Positions 9,903-18,858 of a stretch of DNA of 64,000 nucleotides are shown piece after piece. The stretch is taken from positions 372,001 through 436,000 of the forward strand of contig NZ_JALHRX010000001.1 in the NCBI RefSeq assembly GCF_023952475.1, in the 5' to 3' direction. Origin of the DNA: Cupriavidus sp. WGlv3 (GTDB taxonomy: Bacteria > Pseudomonadota > Gammaproteobacteria > Burkholderiales > Burkholderiaceae). The notes beneath the pieces are model-generated. The model worked only from the letters and a program-made list of their open reading frames with translations, was not told the DNA's origin and did no database searches. The number at the start of each line of letters is the position of its first letter. The first letter of the stretch is position 1. Made by a program: the position numbers and the translations under genes.

Positions 9903-10140
9903 GTTGCCTGCGTTCTTGCGATGGCGGCGGTGTACAGGGGGGCAGCGGCAATGCCGCCGGCTGGCGCCCCAGCCGTTGCGCCCACCAGTAGCGGAAGGGG
10001 TGATCCAGATCGGGATAGAGCACCGGCTGGCTGAAGCAGCCGGCACGCTTCATCAGGAGATAGGCGGCAAGCATGGCCGCCCAGAAAGCTAGCAGTTCCA
10101 CGATCACGGCCGCCGCGGATGTCGGGGTGGCCGTTTTCAT
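9883..10140 (-). CDS. Small uncharacterised membrane protein (85 aa)
   Basis: An 85-residue predicted inner-membrane protein starting MKTATPT. Residues about 10-30 are a hydrophobic helix (VIVELLAFWAAMLAAYLLMK), followed by a soluble tail with YPDLDHPFRYWWAQRLG and a basic, Gln-rich end. I do not recognise the family. The Shine-Dalgarno sequence is weak (AAGGCGG). The last codons overlap the tRNA-Thr terminator, which is compatible with coding but lowers confidence. It could be a chance frame in GC-rich DNA, although the clear single membrane helix followed by an ordered tail argues for a gene. Confidence 0.45.
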   Translation of the reverse strand: MKTATPTSAAAVIVELLAFWAAMLAAYLLMKRAGCFSQPVLYPDLDHPFRYWWAQRLGRQPAALPLPPCTPPPSQERRQQKTRRA

Positions 10141-10208
10141 TATAGGTAGCCGCCTTCGGCATGGGGCCGATGGCGCACCCCGTGGATACCCTAGGCGCCG
10201 GGCATCGT

Positions 10209-11126
10209 TCAGTACACCTCCGGCACGATCATCTCCTTCGGCACCGGCTGGCGCACGTAATCCTCGTGTCTCTCGCGCCCGGGCAGCACCACCGTGGGGG
10301 TCTCCACTTCGGCATACGGCACCAGGCTCAGCAAGTGATGGATGCAGTTCAGCCGCGCGCGCTTCTTGTCGTCGGCCTGCACCACCCACCATGGCGCCTC
10401 GGCGATGTGGGTACGCTCGAGCATGATTTCCTTGGCCCGGGTGTAGTCTTCCCAGCGGCGCTGCGATTCCAGGTCCATCGGGCTGAGCTTCCACTGCTTG
10501 AGCGGGTCATGGATGCGGCTCAGGAAGCGCAGGCGCTGTTCGTCGTGCGTGATCGAGAACCAGTACTTGATCACCTGGATGCCGGAACGCACCAGCATCT
10601 TTTCGAATTCGGGCACGGAGCGGAAGAACTCTTCATACTGGTCGTCGGTGCAGAAGCCCATCACGCGCTCGACGCCGGCGCGGTTGTACCAGCTGCGGTC
10701 GAACAGCACGATTTCGCCGGCGGCGGGCAGCTGCGCGACGTAGCGCTGGAAGTACCACTGGGTGCGTTCGCGGTCGTTGGGCGCGGGCAGCGCGGCAACG
10801 CGGCACACGCGCGGGTTCAGCCGCTGGGTGATGCGCTTGATCACGCCGCCCTTGCCGGCGGCGTCGCGCCCCTCGAACAGGATCACGACCTTGTGCCCGG
10901 TGGCTGCGACCCAGCTCTGCAGCCGCACCAGTTCGCCCTGCAGCCGGAACAGTTCGCGGAAATATTTCCGGCGGCTGTCCTGCTCGGCCTGGTCGTCCAG
11001 GTGCACGGGATCGCCGAAGGCCTCACTGGCCTCGCGGTCGTCCAGTTCCAGTTCGATCTCTTCGTCGTAGTAGTCGGCCACCTCGTTGTGGATGCGCCGC
11101 ACCAGCTCTGCTTCACCCGGTCTCAT
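10209..11126 (-). CDS. ppk2: Polyphosphate kinase 2 (PPK2 family)
   Basis: Transfers phosphate between inorganic polyphosphate and nucleoside mono- or diphosphates. The 305 residues form a single PPK2 domain. Walker A is GRDAAGKGG (residues 86-94) and the Walker B/lid region is FDRSWYNRAGVERVMGF (142-158); the family motif TQWYFQRYVAQLP lies between them. GGGGAG precedes the ATG at 11126; the longer frame to 11228 has no such site. The acidic N-terminal 50 residues are usual for the short one-domain subgroup. Whether it prefers ADP, GDP or AMP cannot be told from motifs alone. It stands alone between a small membrane gene and a BBE-type oxidase. Confidence 0.93.
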   Translation of the reverse strand: MRPGEAELVRRIHNEVADYYDEEIELELDDREASEAFGDPVHLDDQAEQDSRRKYFRELFRLQGELVRLQSWVAATGHKVVILFEGRDAAGKGGVIKRITQRLNPRVCRVAALPAPNDRERTQWYFQRYVAQLPAAGEIVLFDRSWYNRAGVERVMGFCTDDQYEEFFRSVPEFEKMLVRSGIQVIKYWFSITHDEQRLRFLSRIHDPLKQWKLSPMDLESQRRWEDYTRAKEIMLERTHIAEAPWWVVQADDKKRARLNCIHHLLSLVPYAEVETPTVVLPGRERHEDYVRQPVPKEMIVPEVY

Positions 11127-11240
11127 CTGCTTGCTCCCCCTGTGGATACAACGCGGTCGCGGCGATGCTGGCATGGCCGTATTGCAGCCGCGTGAAGGCG
11201 GAGCAGGTCGCCCTGCCCCGCCCCGCACGTGTTACGCCTT

Positions 11241-12629
11241 TCAGCCCGCGGGATTGATGTTGTGGTTATGGCGGAACAGGTTGTCGGGATCGTAGCGCCG
11301 CTTCACTTCCACCAGCCGGTCGAAATTGGGCCCGTAGGCAGCGCCGACGCGGTCAACCTCCTCCTGCGTGAGGAAGTTGACATAGACGCTGCCCAGCGCG
11401 AACGGCGCCGCCGCGCGGAACACCTCGCGCGCCCAGCCGATGCACCGGTCGTCGTCCGCGGGGCTGTCCCAGCGCCCGTGCAGGTTCATGATGAACTTGG
11501 CGTCGCGATTGGCATAGGCGGTGGCGTCAGGCGCGACGCGGTTGGTCTGCCCGCCCATCGCGCCGATAAAGACCTCGCATTGCGGCGACGGCAGCTTGCC
11601 GATCTGCTCGATCAGCATCGCGATCAGCCCGTCGTCGAGGCCCGCGAAGTTGTGCGACTTCCAGTAGTTGCGCGCGCCCGGCGTCAGCAGCGGATCGAAG
11701 GCCTGCTGCCACGCGGTCAGCGGCATCGGCCCCAGGTGCTCGCCATACGGGGTGCCAAGTTGGCGCAGCGGCTCCACCAGTTGCGGCCCCTGCTCCGGCG
11801 GACCGATATAGCAGATTGCCAGCGCCGCCACCGGCTTGCCGTGCACCTCGGGCGGCAGGAACGGCAGCGGCGGCGCCTGCCGCAGCACCACCCACACGGT
11901 CAGTTCGTCGGGCATCGATTCATACAGTTCGCGATAGGCCGGCAGCACGCTGGCAGCCTGCTCCAGCGGATAGACGACCAGTCCCCCATAGACCTGCGGC
12001 CCGACCGGGTGCAGCCGGAACTCGAACATCGTCACCACGCCGAAGTTGCCGCCGCCGCCGCGCAGCGCCCAGAACAGGTCGGCGTTCTCGTCGCTGCTGG
12101 CGCGCACCAGCTTGCCGTCGGCGGTGACGACCTGCGCCGACACCAGGTTGTCGACCGTGGTGCCGAACTTGCGGCTGAGCCAGCCGAAGCCGCCCCCCAG
12201 CGTCAACCCGGCCACGCCGGTGGTGGAATTGATGCCGAGCGGCGTTGCCAGGCCCTGCGCCTGCGCTTCGTGGTCGAAGTCGCGCAGCGTGGCGCCCGGC
12301 TCTACCCAGGCGCGTTGCGCGTGGGGATCGATGCGCACCGAGCGCATCGGCGACAAGTCCAGCACCATGCCGCCCTCGCAGATCGCCAGTCCGCCAATGT
12401 TGTGGCCGCCACCGCGTATCGACAGCAGCACGCCGTGCTCGCGCGCGAAGTTCACCGCCGCCGCAACGTCGGCAGCGCCCGCGGCCTGCACGATCCACTG
12501 CGGGTGGCGATCGATCATCGCGTTCCAGATCCGGCGCGCGTCGTCATAGCCGCCGTCGCCCGGCTGGAGCAAGCGCCCGCGCAGCTGCGCCTTGAGTGCC
12601 TCAATATGTTCCTGCGATGGCTGAGCCAT
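11241..12629 (-). CDS. FAD-binding oxidoreductase, berberine-bridge-enzyme type
   Basis: A 462-residue flavin oxidase or dehydrogenase of the BBE/PCMH family. The FAD_binding_4 domain covers about residues 40-185, with IRGGGHNIGGL (His76 is the expected covalent flavin attachment site) and LGGGFGWLSRKFG. The C-terminal BBE motif YDPDNLFRHNHNINP is intact. The second covalent attachment cysteine of bicovalent members is missing: the aligned loop reads INSTTGVAGLT. No signal peptide is seen, so it is cytoplasmic. GGAGG lies 7 bp before the ATG at 12629. It is divergent from the CapA-like gene. The substrate is unknown; members of this family act on sugars, alkaloids or aromatic alcohols. Confidence 0.88.
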   Translation of the reverse strand: MAQPSQEHIEALKAQLRGRLLQPGDGGYDDARRIWNAMIDRHPQWIVQAAGAADVAAAVNFAREHGVLLSIRGGGHNIGGLAICEGGMVLDLSPMRSVRIDPHAQRAWVEPGATLRDFDHEAQAQGLATPLGINSTTGVAGLTLGGGFGWLSRKFGTTVDNLVSAQVVTADGKLVRASSDENADLFWALRGGGGNFGVVTMFEFRLHPVGPQVYGGLVVYPLEQAASVLPAYRELYESMPDELTVWVVLRQAPPLPFLPPEVHGKPVAALAICYIGPPEQGPQLVEPLRQLGTPYGEHLGPMPLTAWQQAFDPLLTPGARNYWKSHNFAGLDDGLIAMLIEQIGKLPSPQCEVFIGAMGGQTNRVAPDATAYANRDAKFIMNLHGRWDSPADDDRCIGWAREVFRAAAPFALGSVYVNFLTQEEVDRVGAAYGPNFDRLVEVKRRYDPDNLFRHNHNINPAG

Positions 12630-12846
12630 GATCTGCCTCCCGATGCTGGTTGGAAACATCGGACGACACGCGGCGTCAGGAGCAAAAAAATGGCCACGAG
12701 GACCGATGACTTCATCATTTAAGGCAGGCACCGCGAGAATGTAAATGCGCGCTGCGTCCGGCGCATTCCGCGGGTGGGGCCAAATCCTGGCGTGGCCGCG
12801 CGGCCTATCATGGAGGCACGGTGCCCGTGCGCCGTGCACCTGCACA

Positions 12847-13959
12847 ATGGACCCTGCCAGCCAACCTCCCCTGTTCCTGTGCGGCGACGTGATGACCGGT
12901 CGCGGCATCGACCAGATCCTGGCGCATCCCAGCCAGCCGCTGCTGCATGAATCGTATGTGCATTCCGCACTGGACTACGTGCGCCTGGCGGAACGCAAGG
13001 CCGGCCCGATCGCGCGCCCCGCCGGGCCGGACTATCCGTGGGGCGACGCGCTGGCGGAACTGGCAAGCCGCGCCGCGCGGCCGCGCATCGTCAACCTGGA
13101 AACGGCCATCACCACCAGCGACGATGCCTGGCCCGGCAAGTCCGTGCACTACCGCATGCATCCGCGCAACGTCGATTGCCTGCAGGCCGCCGGCATCGAC
13201 TGCGCGGTCCTCGCGAACAACCATGTGCTGGACTGGGGCCGCGCGGGCCTGGCCGATACGCTCGACGCGCTGGACGGCGCGCACATCGCGCACGCCGGCG
13301 CCGGTCCCGACGAGGCCAGCGCCGCACGCGCCGCGGTGCTGGCGCGGCCCGGCAGTGGTCGCGTGGTGGTGCTCGCCTTCGCCATGCCAAATGCCGGCAC
13401 ACCGGCCGCGTGGCGTGCCACCGCGGGGCACTCGGGCGTGAACCTGCTGGACGACTGGTCCGCGGCTGCGCAGCAACGCATTGCCGCGCAAGTCCATCAA
13501 CTGCGGCGCCCGGGCGATGTGATGGTGCTGTCGATCCACTGGGGCCCGAACTGGGGCTACCACATCGATCCCGCGCAGCGCGCCTTCGCCCGCGCGCTGG
13601 TCGAGCATGCCGGCATCGACATCGTGCACGGGCATTCCTCGCATCACCCGCTCGGCATCGAACTGCATGGCGGCAAGCCGATCCTGTATGGCTGCGGCGA
13701 TTTCATCAACGACTACGAGGGCATTGGCGGATACGATAGCTACCGCCCGGACCTGGCACTGATGGCATTCGTCAGCTTCGATGACGGCGGCAGCGCGGAC
13801 CTGCGACTGGTGCCCTTGCGGCGCAGCCACTTCCGGCTGGCGTATGCGCGCGAAGTCGACATGGCATGGCTGCAAGCCATGTTCGAAGCACAGGGAAGCG
13901 CGCTTGGCACACGCGTGGCGCGCAGCGGACTCCACGAGTTGCGGCTGTGGGCGGCATAA
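12847..13959 (+). CDS. CapA-family metallophosphatase (poly-gamma-glutamate synthesis-like)
   Basis: A 370-residue protein of the CapA/PgsA family, whose fold is that of calcineurin-like metallophosphatases. The metal-binding motifs are present in order: LCGDVMTGRGID near the N terminus, NLETAIT, LANNHVLDWG, SIHWGPNWG and HGHSSHHPLGIE, then GCGDFINDY. There is no membrane anchor, unlike capsule-type CapA. The ATG at 12847 begins just before the first motif; the longer in-frame start at 12745 adds an unconserved tail. No capB, capC or other capsule genes are nearby, so a role in poly-gamma-glutamate is not supported by context and the substrate stays unknown. Confidence 0.88.
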   Translation: MDPASQPPLFLCGDVMTGRGIDQILAHPSQPLLHESYVHSALDYVRLAERKAGPIARPAGPDYPWGDALAELASRAARPRIVNLETAITTSDDAWPGKSVHYRMHPRNVDCLQAAGIDCAVLANNHVLDWGRAGLADTLDALDGAHIAHAGAGPDEASAARAAVLARPGSGRVVVLAFAMPNAGTPAAWRATAGHSGVNLLDDWSAAAQQRIAAQVHQLRRPGDVMVLSIHWGPNWGYHIDPAQRAFARALVEHAGIDIVHGHSSHHPLGIELHGGKPILYGCGDFINDYEGIGGYDSYRPDLALMAFVSFDDGGSADLRLVPLRRSHFRLAYAREVDMAWLQAMFEAQGSALGTRVARSGLHELRLWAA

Positions 13960-14027
13960 GCGCAAGCCATCCCTGCCACGATTCCGATACTTGCCGGTAC
14001 TGGCAAAAGGGTCGGCGCAAAAACAGA

Positions 14028-14055
14028 AAGGCCAGCGCGATGGCTGGCCTTCCGG
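14028..14055 (-). terminator. Hairpin terminator downstream of the DUF342 gene
   Basis: AAGGCCAGC-GCGATG-GCTGGCCTT; the minus-strand 3' side continues TCTGTTTTT, so it best suits transcripts of the DUF342 gene, though it could also stop the CapA-like gene. The rest of 13960-14229 shows no gene. Confidence 0.7.
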
Positions 14056-14229
14056 TTCATTCAAGTGCCACGTGTGTCGGTTCGGTGTAACGCTTCCACA
14101 GAGTGCTGATCCGCTTCTGCATTCATTGCCCAACGCTAGCTCGGTCGCCCATCCTGCGGCACCCCAGGACATATCTGCAGGATAGTACAAATCCCCGCGG
14201 ATCAAAGCGCGATCAAGGAAGCGCGCGTT

Positions 14230-15843
14230 TCAGCCGACCGTGATGCGGTCGTCGAGCAGGCGGATCTGGCCGCCGGGCTTGTCTTCCATCACTTTGAGCA
14301 CGCGGCTGCCCACCTGCAGCGTGACCCCACCATGGATGCGCCGCGCGGCGTCGATGACGGCATCGGCGGCGGGCTGCATCTGCTGCCCCAGTTCGGTCAG
14401 GCGTGCCTCCAGCTCGAACAGGTCGCGCGACAGCTTGAACAGCGTCGCGCGCGCCTTTTCGCGCAGGTCGCCGACGGCGCGCTCCGGGTGCTTGGCAAAG
14501 AAATCCACCAGCTGCCTGACCTTGTTCTGCTCCTCCAGCATGCGCCGGCGCTCGGCCTCGAGCGCGGCGCGCTGCGCGTCGGCATAGGGATTGAGGCCCA
14601 CCTGGATGCTGGTGGCGGTGCCGGCCGGCGCGCCCAGCACCGCGGCGCGCACCGCCAGCAAGGCGCGGCTGCGGCCGCCGCTGATGCTGCCCTGCACGCC
14701 GGTGCCGCCCACCACGATGCGCTGACCCGCGGCGACATCGCTCTGTCGGATGCCGCTGTCGACGGTGACTTCGGTGCCGGCCTCGACCACCGCATTCTCG
14801 ATGAAGCGCGCCTTCACCGCGCCTTTGCAGCGCACGCTGGCGCGGCTGATGCCGCCTTCGGCATGGGCGCTTTCGGACTTGCCGATAATGCCGCCCTTGA
14901 CGATGACGTTGCCGCCGGCCTCGACGCTGGCGGCTTCGATGGTGCCTTCGACCACCACGTCGCCGCTGACATTGACCGACATGCCGGTGCGGATGTCGCC
15001 CGACACGCGCAGCGTGCCGTCGAAGGCCACGTTGCCGGAGTGCAGGTCCACCGATTCGACCTGCACCACGGGACTGACCGAGATGCCATAGACGCCGACC
15101 ACCGGCGATCCGGCAATCACCGCGCGCAGCAGTGCGGGGTCGTCCGCATCCGCCGCCGCGCCGGTCAGGCCCTCGGCAAACGGTGGGTCGTCGACCGCAT
15201 CGGCGGCAATCGGCTTGCCGAACACGTCGACGCCGGCATGGCCCGGCACCGCCGCAACGCGCCGCATCAGCGGCGTGCCGGGGCTGACCAGCAGCAGGTT
15301 GCCCAGCTCGCGCAAATCGACCTTGCCGGCATCGTCGTCGCTGTGCGCCGGCTTGCGCGGCTCCAGCAGGTTGATGAAGCGCGCGGGCTCGCCCTGCCGC
15401 GGCGCGATGCCTGCGGCGATGGTGCGCAATTCGCAGCCGCCTTCGGCCAGTGCGGCGTCCAGTGCGAGCGACTGGATCGGCGCCACCACGCCGCGCTCTG
15501 CCATGGCGCGGCGGATCTCGTCCGCGCTGACCGGCCGGCCGCCCTCCGGCGGCATCAGCGTCAGCCGCACGGCCAGGCCGTCGGCGCTGATGTCAAGCTC
15601 GAACGCGCCGTCGATCAGCGCGCCGATGGTGGCATCGATCTCGTGCTCGGCGCGCTGGCATTGCGCCAGGAACTGCGCCACCGCACGCGCATCCAGCCGC
15701 GCGCCGGACCAGCCCAGTCCCTCCAGGCACTGCTGCAGCGTGGCTGGGTCCGGCGGCAGCCGGCCAGGCTGCGGCGTGTAGCGTGCATGCACCTGTTCGC
15801 CCGGCTCGGCAAGCTCCAGGCGCAGTCCCGATTCATGCGTCAT
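14230..15843 (-). CDS. DUF342 (FapA-like) polymer-forming-type protein
   Basis: A 537-residue protein with the DUF342/FapA architecture. The N-terminal half (about residues 70-190) is a mixed alpha/beta region ending in GTPLMRRVAAVPGHAGVDVFGKPI. The middle (about 280-400) is a right-handed beta-helix of GxVxVxG-type repeats (VSGDVVVEGTIEAASVEAGG, then NVIVKGGIIG and CKGAVKARFI). The C terminus has a coiled coil (ALEAERRRMLEEQNKVRQ) and an all-beta end. AGGGGAC lies 3-9 bp before the ATG at 15843. Members are linked with surface or flagellar and two-component contexts in other bacteria, but no such gene is adjacent here and the function is unknown. Confidence 0.85.
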   Translation of the reverse strand: MTHESGLRLELAEPGEQVHARYTPQPGRLPPDPATLQQCLEGLGWSGARLDARAVAQFLAQCQRAEHEIDATIGALIDGAFELDISADGLAVRLTLMPPEGGRPVSADEIRRAMAERGVVAPIQSLALDAALAEGGCELRTIAAGIAPRQGEPARFINLLEPRKPAHSDDDAGKVDLRELGNLLLVSPGTPLMRRVAAVPGHAGVDVFGKPIAADAVDDPPFAEGLTGAAADADDPALLRAVIAGSPVVGVYGISVSPVVQVESVDLHSGNVAFDGTLRVSGDIRTGMSVNVSGDVVVEGTIEAASVEAGGNVIVKGGIIGKSESAHAEGGISRASVRCKGAVKARFIENAVVEAGTEVTVDSGIRQSDVAAGQRIVVGGTGVQGSISGGRSRALLAVRAAVLGAPAGTATSIQVGLNPYADAQRAALEAERRRMLEEQNKVRQLVDFFAKHPERAVGDLREKARATLFKLSRDLFELEARLTELGQQMQPAADAVIDAARRIHGGVTLQVGSRVLKVMEDKPGGQIRLLDDRITVG

Positions 15844-16029
15844 GCGTCCCCTGAATCGTCTGGCGGCGACGGCGGCTGCCGGCGCTCTGCTTGTTATCGA
15901 TACATCACCAACGGCAGGCGCGCCTGGAACTTTAGCCCACCACAGCGCAAGGGCGGCCACCGGGCGACTTTTCGGTAAACTGTCGCCATTCCGGGGCGCG
16001 CCGCGCCCCGCCGCCTGTGCAGTCCTCCA

Positions 16030-16872
16030 ATGTCAAATACCCACGAAATCCGCCCCGGCCAGTCCATCGAGCTGCTCAAGGAACTCCATATCCTTACGCG
16101 CGACGGCAAGATGAACCAGGACAGCCGGCGCAAGCTCAAGCAGGTCTACCACCTGTTCCAGTTCATCGAACCGCTGCTGCAGGAAGTCAAGGCCGCGCGC
16201 GGCCGCGTCACGCTGGTGGACCACGGCGCCGGCAAGTCGTATCTGGGCTTCATCCTGTATGACCTGTTCTTCAAGGCCCTGCAGGACGACTCGCACATCT
16301 ACGGCATCGAGACCCGCGAAGAACTGGTGAAGACCTCGCAGGCGCTGGCGGCGCGGCTGGGGTTTCCGGGGATGTCTTTCCTGAACCTGTCGGTGGCGGA
16401 TTCGATCACCTCGCCGCAGCTGCCGCCCACCGTCGACGTGGTCACCGCGCTGCATGCGTGCAATACCGCCACCGACGACGCCATCCGCTTCGCGCTGGCC
16501 AAGCGCGCGCAGCACATCGTGCTGGTGCCGTGCTGCCAGGCCGAGGTGGCGAGCGTGCTGCGCAAGCACAAGGGCAAGCTGCTGGCGGGCAATCCGCTCA
16601 CGGAGATCTGGCGCCACCCGCTGCATACGCGCGAGTTCGGCAGCCAGGTGACCAACGTGCTGCGCTGCCTGCAGCTGGAGGCGCACGGCTACCAGGTCAG
16701 CGTGACCGAGCTGGTGGGCTGGGAACACTCGATGAAGAATGAGCTGATCATCGCGCAGTACAAGGACCTGCCGCGCCGCCGGCCGGCCGAGCGGCTGGAA
16801 GAAGTGCTGGCCCGGCTGGGGCTGGAAGAAATGCGCGAGCGCTTCTTCACCGCGCCGGTAGCGGCGGCGTAA
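16030..16872 (+). CDS. SAM-dependent methyltransferase (Methyltransf_32 type)
   Basis: A 280-residue class I methyltransferase. The SAM-binding motif I is LVDHGAGKSYLGFIL (about residues 61-75), followed by IYGIETREELV for motif II and VVTALHACNTATDDAI for the acceptor region. The VPCCQAEV motif with paired cysteines is characteristic of the Methyltransf_32 group that includes METTL25/TRM13-like proteins, which often act on RNA or protein. The substrate is unknown here. The stop codon TAA (16870-16872) directly abuts the stop codon of the convergent DUF1415 gene with no base between. Confidence 0.85.
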   Translation: MSNTHEIRPGQSIELLKELHILTRDGKMNQDSRRKLKQVYHLFQFIEPLLQEVKAARGRVTLVDHGAGKSYLGFILYDLFFKALQDDSHIYGIETREELVKTSQALAARLGFPGMSFLNLSVADSITSPQLPPTVDVVTALHACNTATDDAIRFALAKRAQHIVLVPCCQAEVASVLRKHKGKLLAGNPLTEIWRHPLHTREFGSQVTNVLRCLQLEAHGYQVSVTELVGWEHSMKNELIIAQYKDLPRRRPAERLEEVLARLGLEEMRERFFTAPVAAA

Positions 16873-17484
16873 CTACGCCTTCCCGGGCTCGGATCCAGGC
16901 CCGGACCCCGGCTCGTCCTCGCCCGCCATCCAGCGCCGCCAGCCCTCGTGGCCAAGGCGGCGCATGACCGCCTGGTTGCGCTCGTAGATGTCCGCCGCAT
17001 CGGGGAAGGCCGCCGCCGCGCGCGCGATCGAGTCCTCGCGCAGCAGGTGCAGGATAGGGTATGGCGCGCGGTTGGTGTAGTTCTCGATATCGTCCGGCTC
17101 GGTCCCGGCAAACTGGTAGTGCGGATGGAAGCTGGCGATCTGCAGCGTGCCTTCCAGCCCCAGGCTGGCGAGCAGGCGCTCCGCAAAGTACAGCAGGTCG
17201 TTGAAGTCGAGGAAATCGGCCACCGCGTGCGGCAGGATCAGCAGGGTGGTGTCGATCTGCGCGGGGTCGGCATCGGCCAGCAGGCGCAGTTCGTGCTCCA
17301 GGTCATCCATCACGTCGGGCGCCTCGGTGACGGGGCTGACCACATAGCGCACCTGCTCCTTCACGTACACGCTCTTGGCGAACGGGCACAGGTTGAGCCC
17401 GATCACTGCGCGCTCGAGCCAATGGCGGGTGGCGGCAATGACGGCATCGTCGGAGTGGCTGGCGGGGTGCGTGGCGGAAGACAT
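16873..17484 (-). CDS. DUF1415 family protein
   Basis: A 203-residue soluble protein of the DUF1415 family, with the diagnostic WLERAVIGLNLCPFAK near the N terminus, LLILPHAVADFLDFNDLL in the middle and the FHPHYQFAGTEPDDIENYTNRAPYP region shortened here to its key parts: FHPHYQF, then NRAPYP. It ends in LGHEGWRRWM and an acidic tail. The start at 17484 is chosen because the two upstream in-frame codons before MSSATHP are not conserved. No function is established. It converges exactly on the methyltransferase gene, and it diverges from the flavoprotein at 17575. Confidence 0.87.
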   Translation of the reverse strand: MSSATHPASHSDDAVIAATRHWLERAVIGLNLCPFAKSVYVKEQVRYVVSPVTEAPDVMDDLEHELRLLADADPAQIDTTLLILPHAVADFLDFNDLLYFAERLLASLGLEGTLQIASFHPHYQFAGTEPDDIENYTNRAPYPILHLLREDSIARAAAAFPDAADIYERNQAVMRRLGHEGWRRWMAGEDEPGSGPGSEPGKA

Positions 17485-17574
17485 GATGGCAAGGTGCGGC
17501 AAACCGTCATTCTAGCGCTGCCGCAGGCTCTATAATCCGCGGCGGAAATACCCCTGCCCTGCCGAGCCCCGCCG

Positions 17575-18858
17575 ATGCCCTCTACCGCCACGCCCGCCCG
17601 CGACCATGCCACCCATGCCACTCCCGACGTCGCCGTCATCGGCGGCGGCCCGGCCGGGCTGATGGCGGCCGAAGTGCTGGCGGCGCACGGCGCCAGCGTC
17701 GCGGTCTATGACGCCATGCCGTCGGTCGGGCGCAAGTTCCTGATGGCCGGCAAGGGTGGCATGAACCTGACCCATGCCGAGCCGGAGCCGGCCTTCCTGG
17801 GCCGCTACGGCGCGCGCACCGGGCAACTGGCACCAATGCTGGCTGACTTCGGCGCGCAGGCGCTGCGCGACTGGGTGCATGGGCTGGGCATCGAGACCTT
17901 CGTCGGCAGCTCCGGCCGCGTCTTCCCGACCGACATGAAAGCCGCGCCGATGCTGCGCGCGTGGCTGCACCGGCTGCGCGAGTCCGGCGTGCAGTTCCAT
18001 ATGCGCCATCGCTGGCTGGGCTGGGACGATGGAGACGGCGCCCCGCATGCGCTGCGCTTTGCCACGCCGCACGGCGACACGGTCGTGCGCGCACGCGCCG
18101 TGGTGCTGGCGCTGGGGGGTGCCAGCTGGGCCAGGCTGGGTTCCGATGGCGCATGGGTGCCGCACCTGGCCGAGCGCGGCGTCGAGATCGCGCCGCTGCG
18201 TCCGGCAAATTGCGGGTTCGACGTGGCATGGAGCGAGGACTTTGTCGCGCGCTTTGCCGGCGCGCCGGTCAAGCCGGTGGCAATCGCGCTGAATGACCGT
18301 GACGGGCACGCGCACTACCGCCAGGGCGAATTCGTGATCAGCCGCGACGGCATCGAAGGCAGCCTGGTCTACGCGCTGTCCGCACCGATCCGCGACCGCA
18401 TCGAAGCCGATGGCGAGGCCACCATCCACCTAGACCTGCTGCCGTCGCACAGCGCCGAACAGGTCAGTGCGCAGGTCGAGCATCCGCGCGGCTCGCGTTC
18501 GCTGTCCAGCCACCTGCAGAGCCGGCTCGGCATTACCGGTGTCAAGGCCGGCCTGCTGCGCGAATGCCTGTCGCGCGAGGCCATGCTCGATCCCGGCACG
18601 CTGGCCGTGTCACTGAAGGCGCTGCCGTTGCGCGTGCTGCGCCCGCGCCCGATCGACGAGGTCATCAGCAGCGCCGGCGGCGTGCGCTTCGAAGCGATGG
18701 ATGCCAGCCTGATGCTGCGCGCGCTGCCCGGCGTGTTCTGCGCGGGCGAGATGCTGGACTGGGAAGCGCCGACCGGCGGCTACCTGCTGACGGCCTGCTT
18801 CGCCAGCGGCCGCACGGCGGCGCTGGGGGCCGCGGCTTATCTCAGGACACAGGCTTAA
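17575..18858 (+). CDS. NAD(P)/FAD-dependent flavoprotein, HI0933/BaiN family (TIGR03862 type)
   Basis: A 427-residue flavoprotein of the HI0933-like family. The FAD dinucleotide motif VIGGGPAGLMAAEVLAAHG is at about residues 20-38, followed by the family signature GRKFLMAGKGGMNLTH and the C-terminal FAD-closing motif GVFCAGEMLDWEAPTGGYLL. The type (TIGR03862) is the shorter form found in proteobacteria. The reaction is not established for this subgroup; relatives include BaiN, a bile-acid reductase. No signal peptide. The gene converges on a second FAD protein and their ends overlap by four bases (18855-18858). Confidence 0.88.
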   Translation: MPSTATPARDHATHATPDVAVIGGGPAGLMAAEVLAAHGASVAVYDAMPSVGRKFLMAGKGGMNLTHAEPEPAFLGRYGARTGQLAPMLADFGAQALRDWVHGLGIETFVGSSGRVFPTDMKAAPMLRAWLHRLRESGVQFHMRHRWLGWDDGDGAPHALRFATPHGDTVVRARAVVLALGGASWARLGSDGAWVPHLAERGVEIAPLRPANCGFDVAWSEDFVARFAGAPVKPVAIALNDRDGHAHYRQGEFVISRDGIEGSLVYALSAPIRDRIEADGEATIHLDLLPSHSAEQVSAQVEHPRGSRSLSSHLQSRLGITGVKAGLLRECLSREAMLDPGTLAVSLKALPLRVLRPRPIDEVISSAGGVRFEAMDASLMLRALPGVFCAGEMLDWEAPTGGYLLTACFASGRTAALGAAAYLRTQA

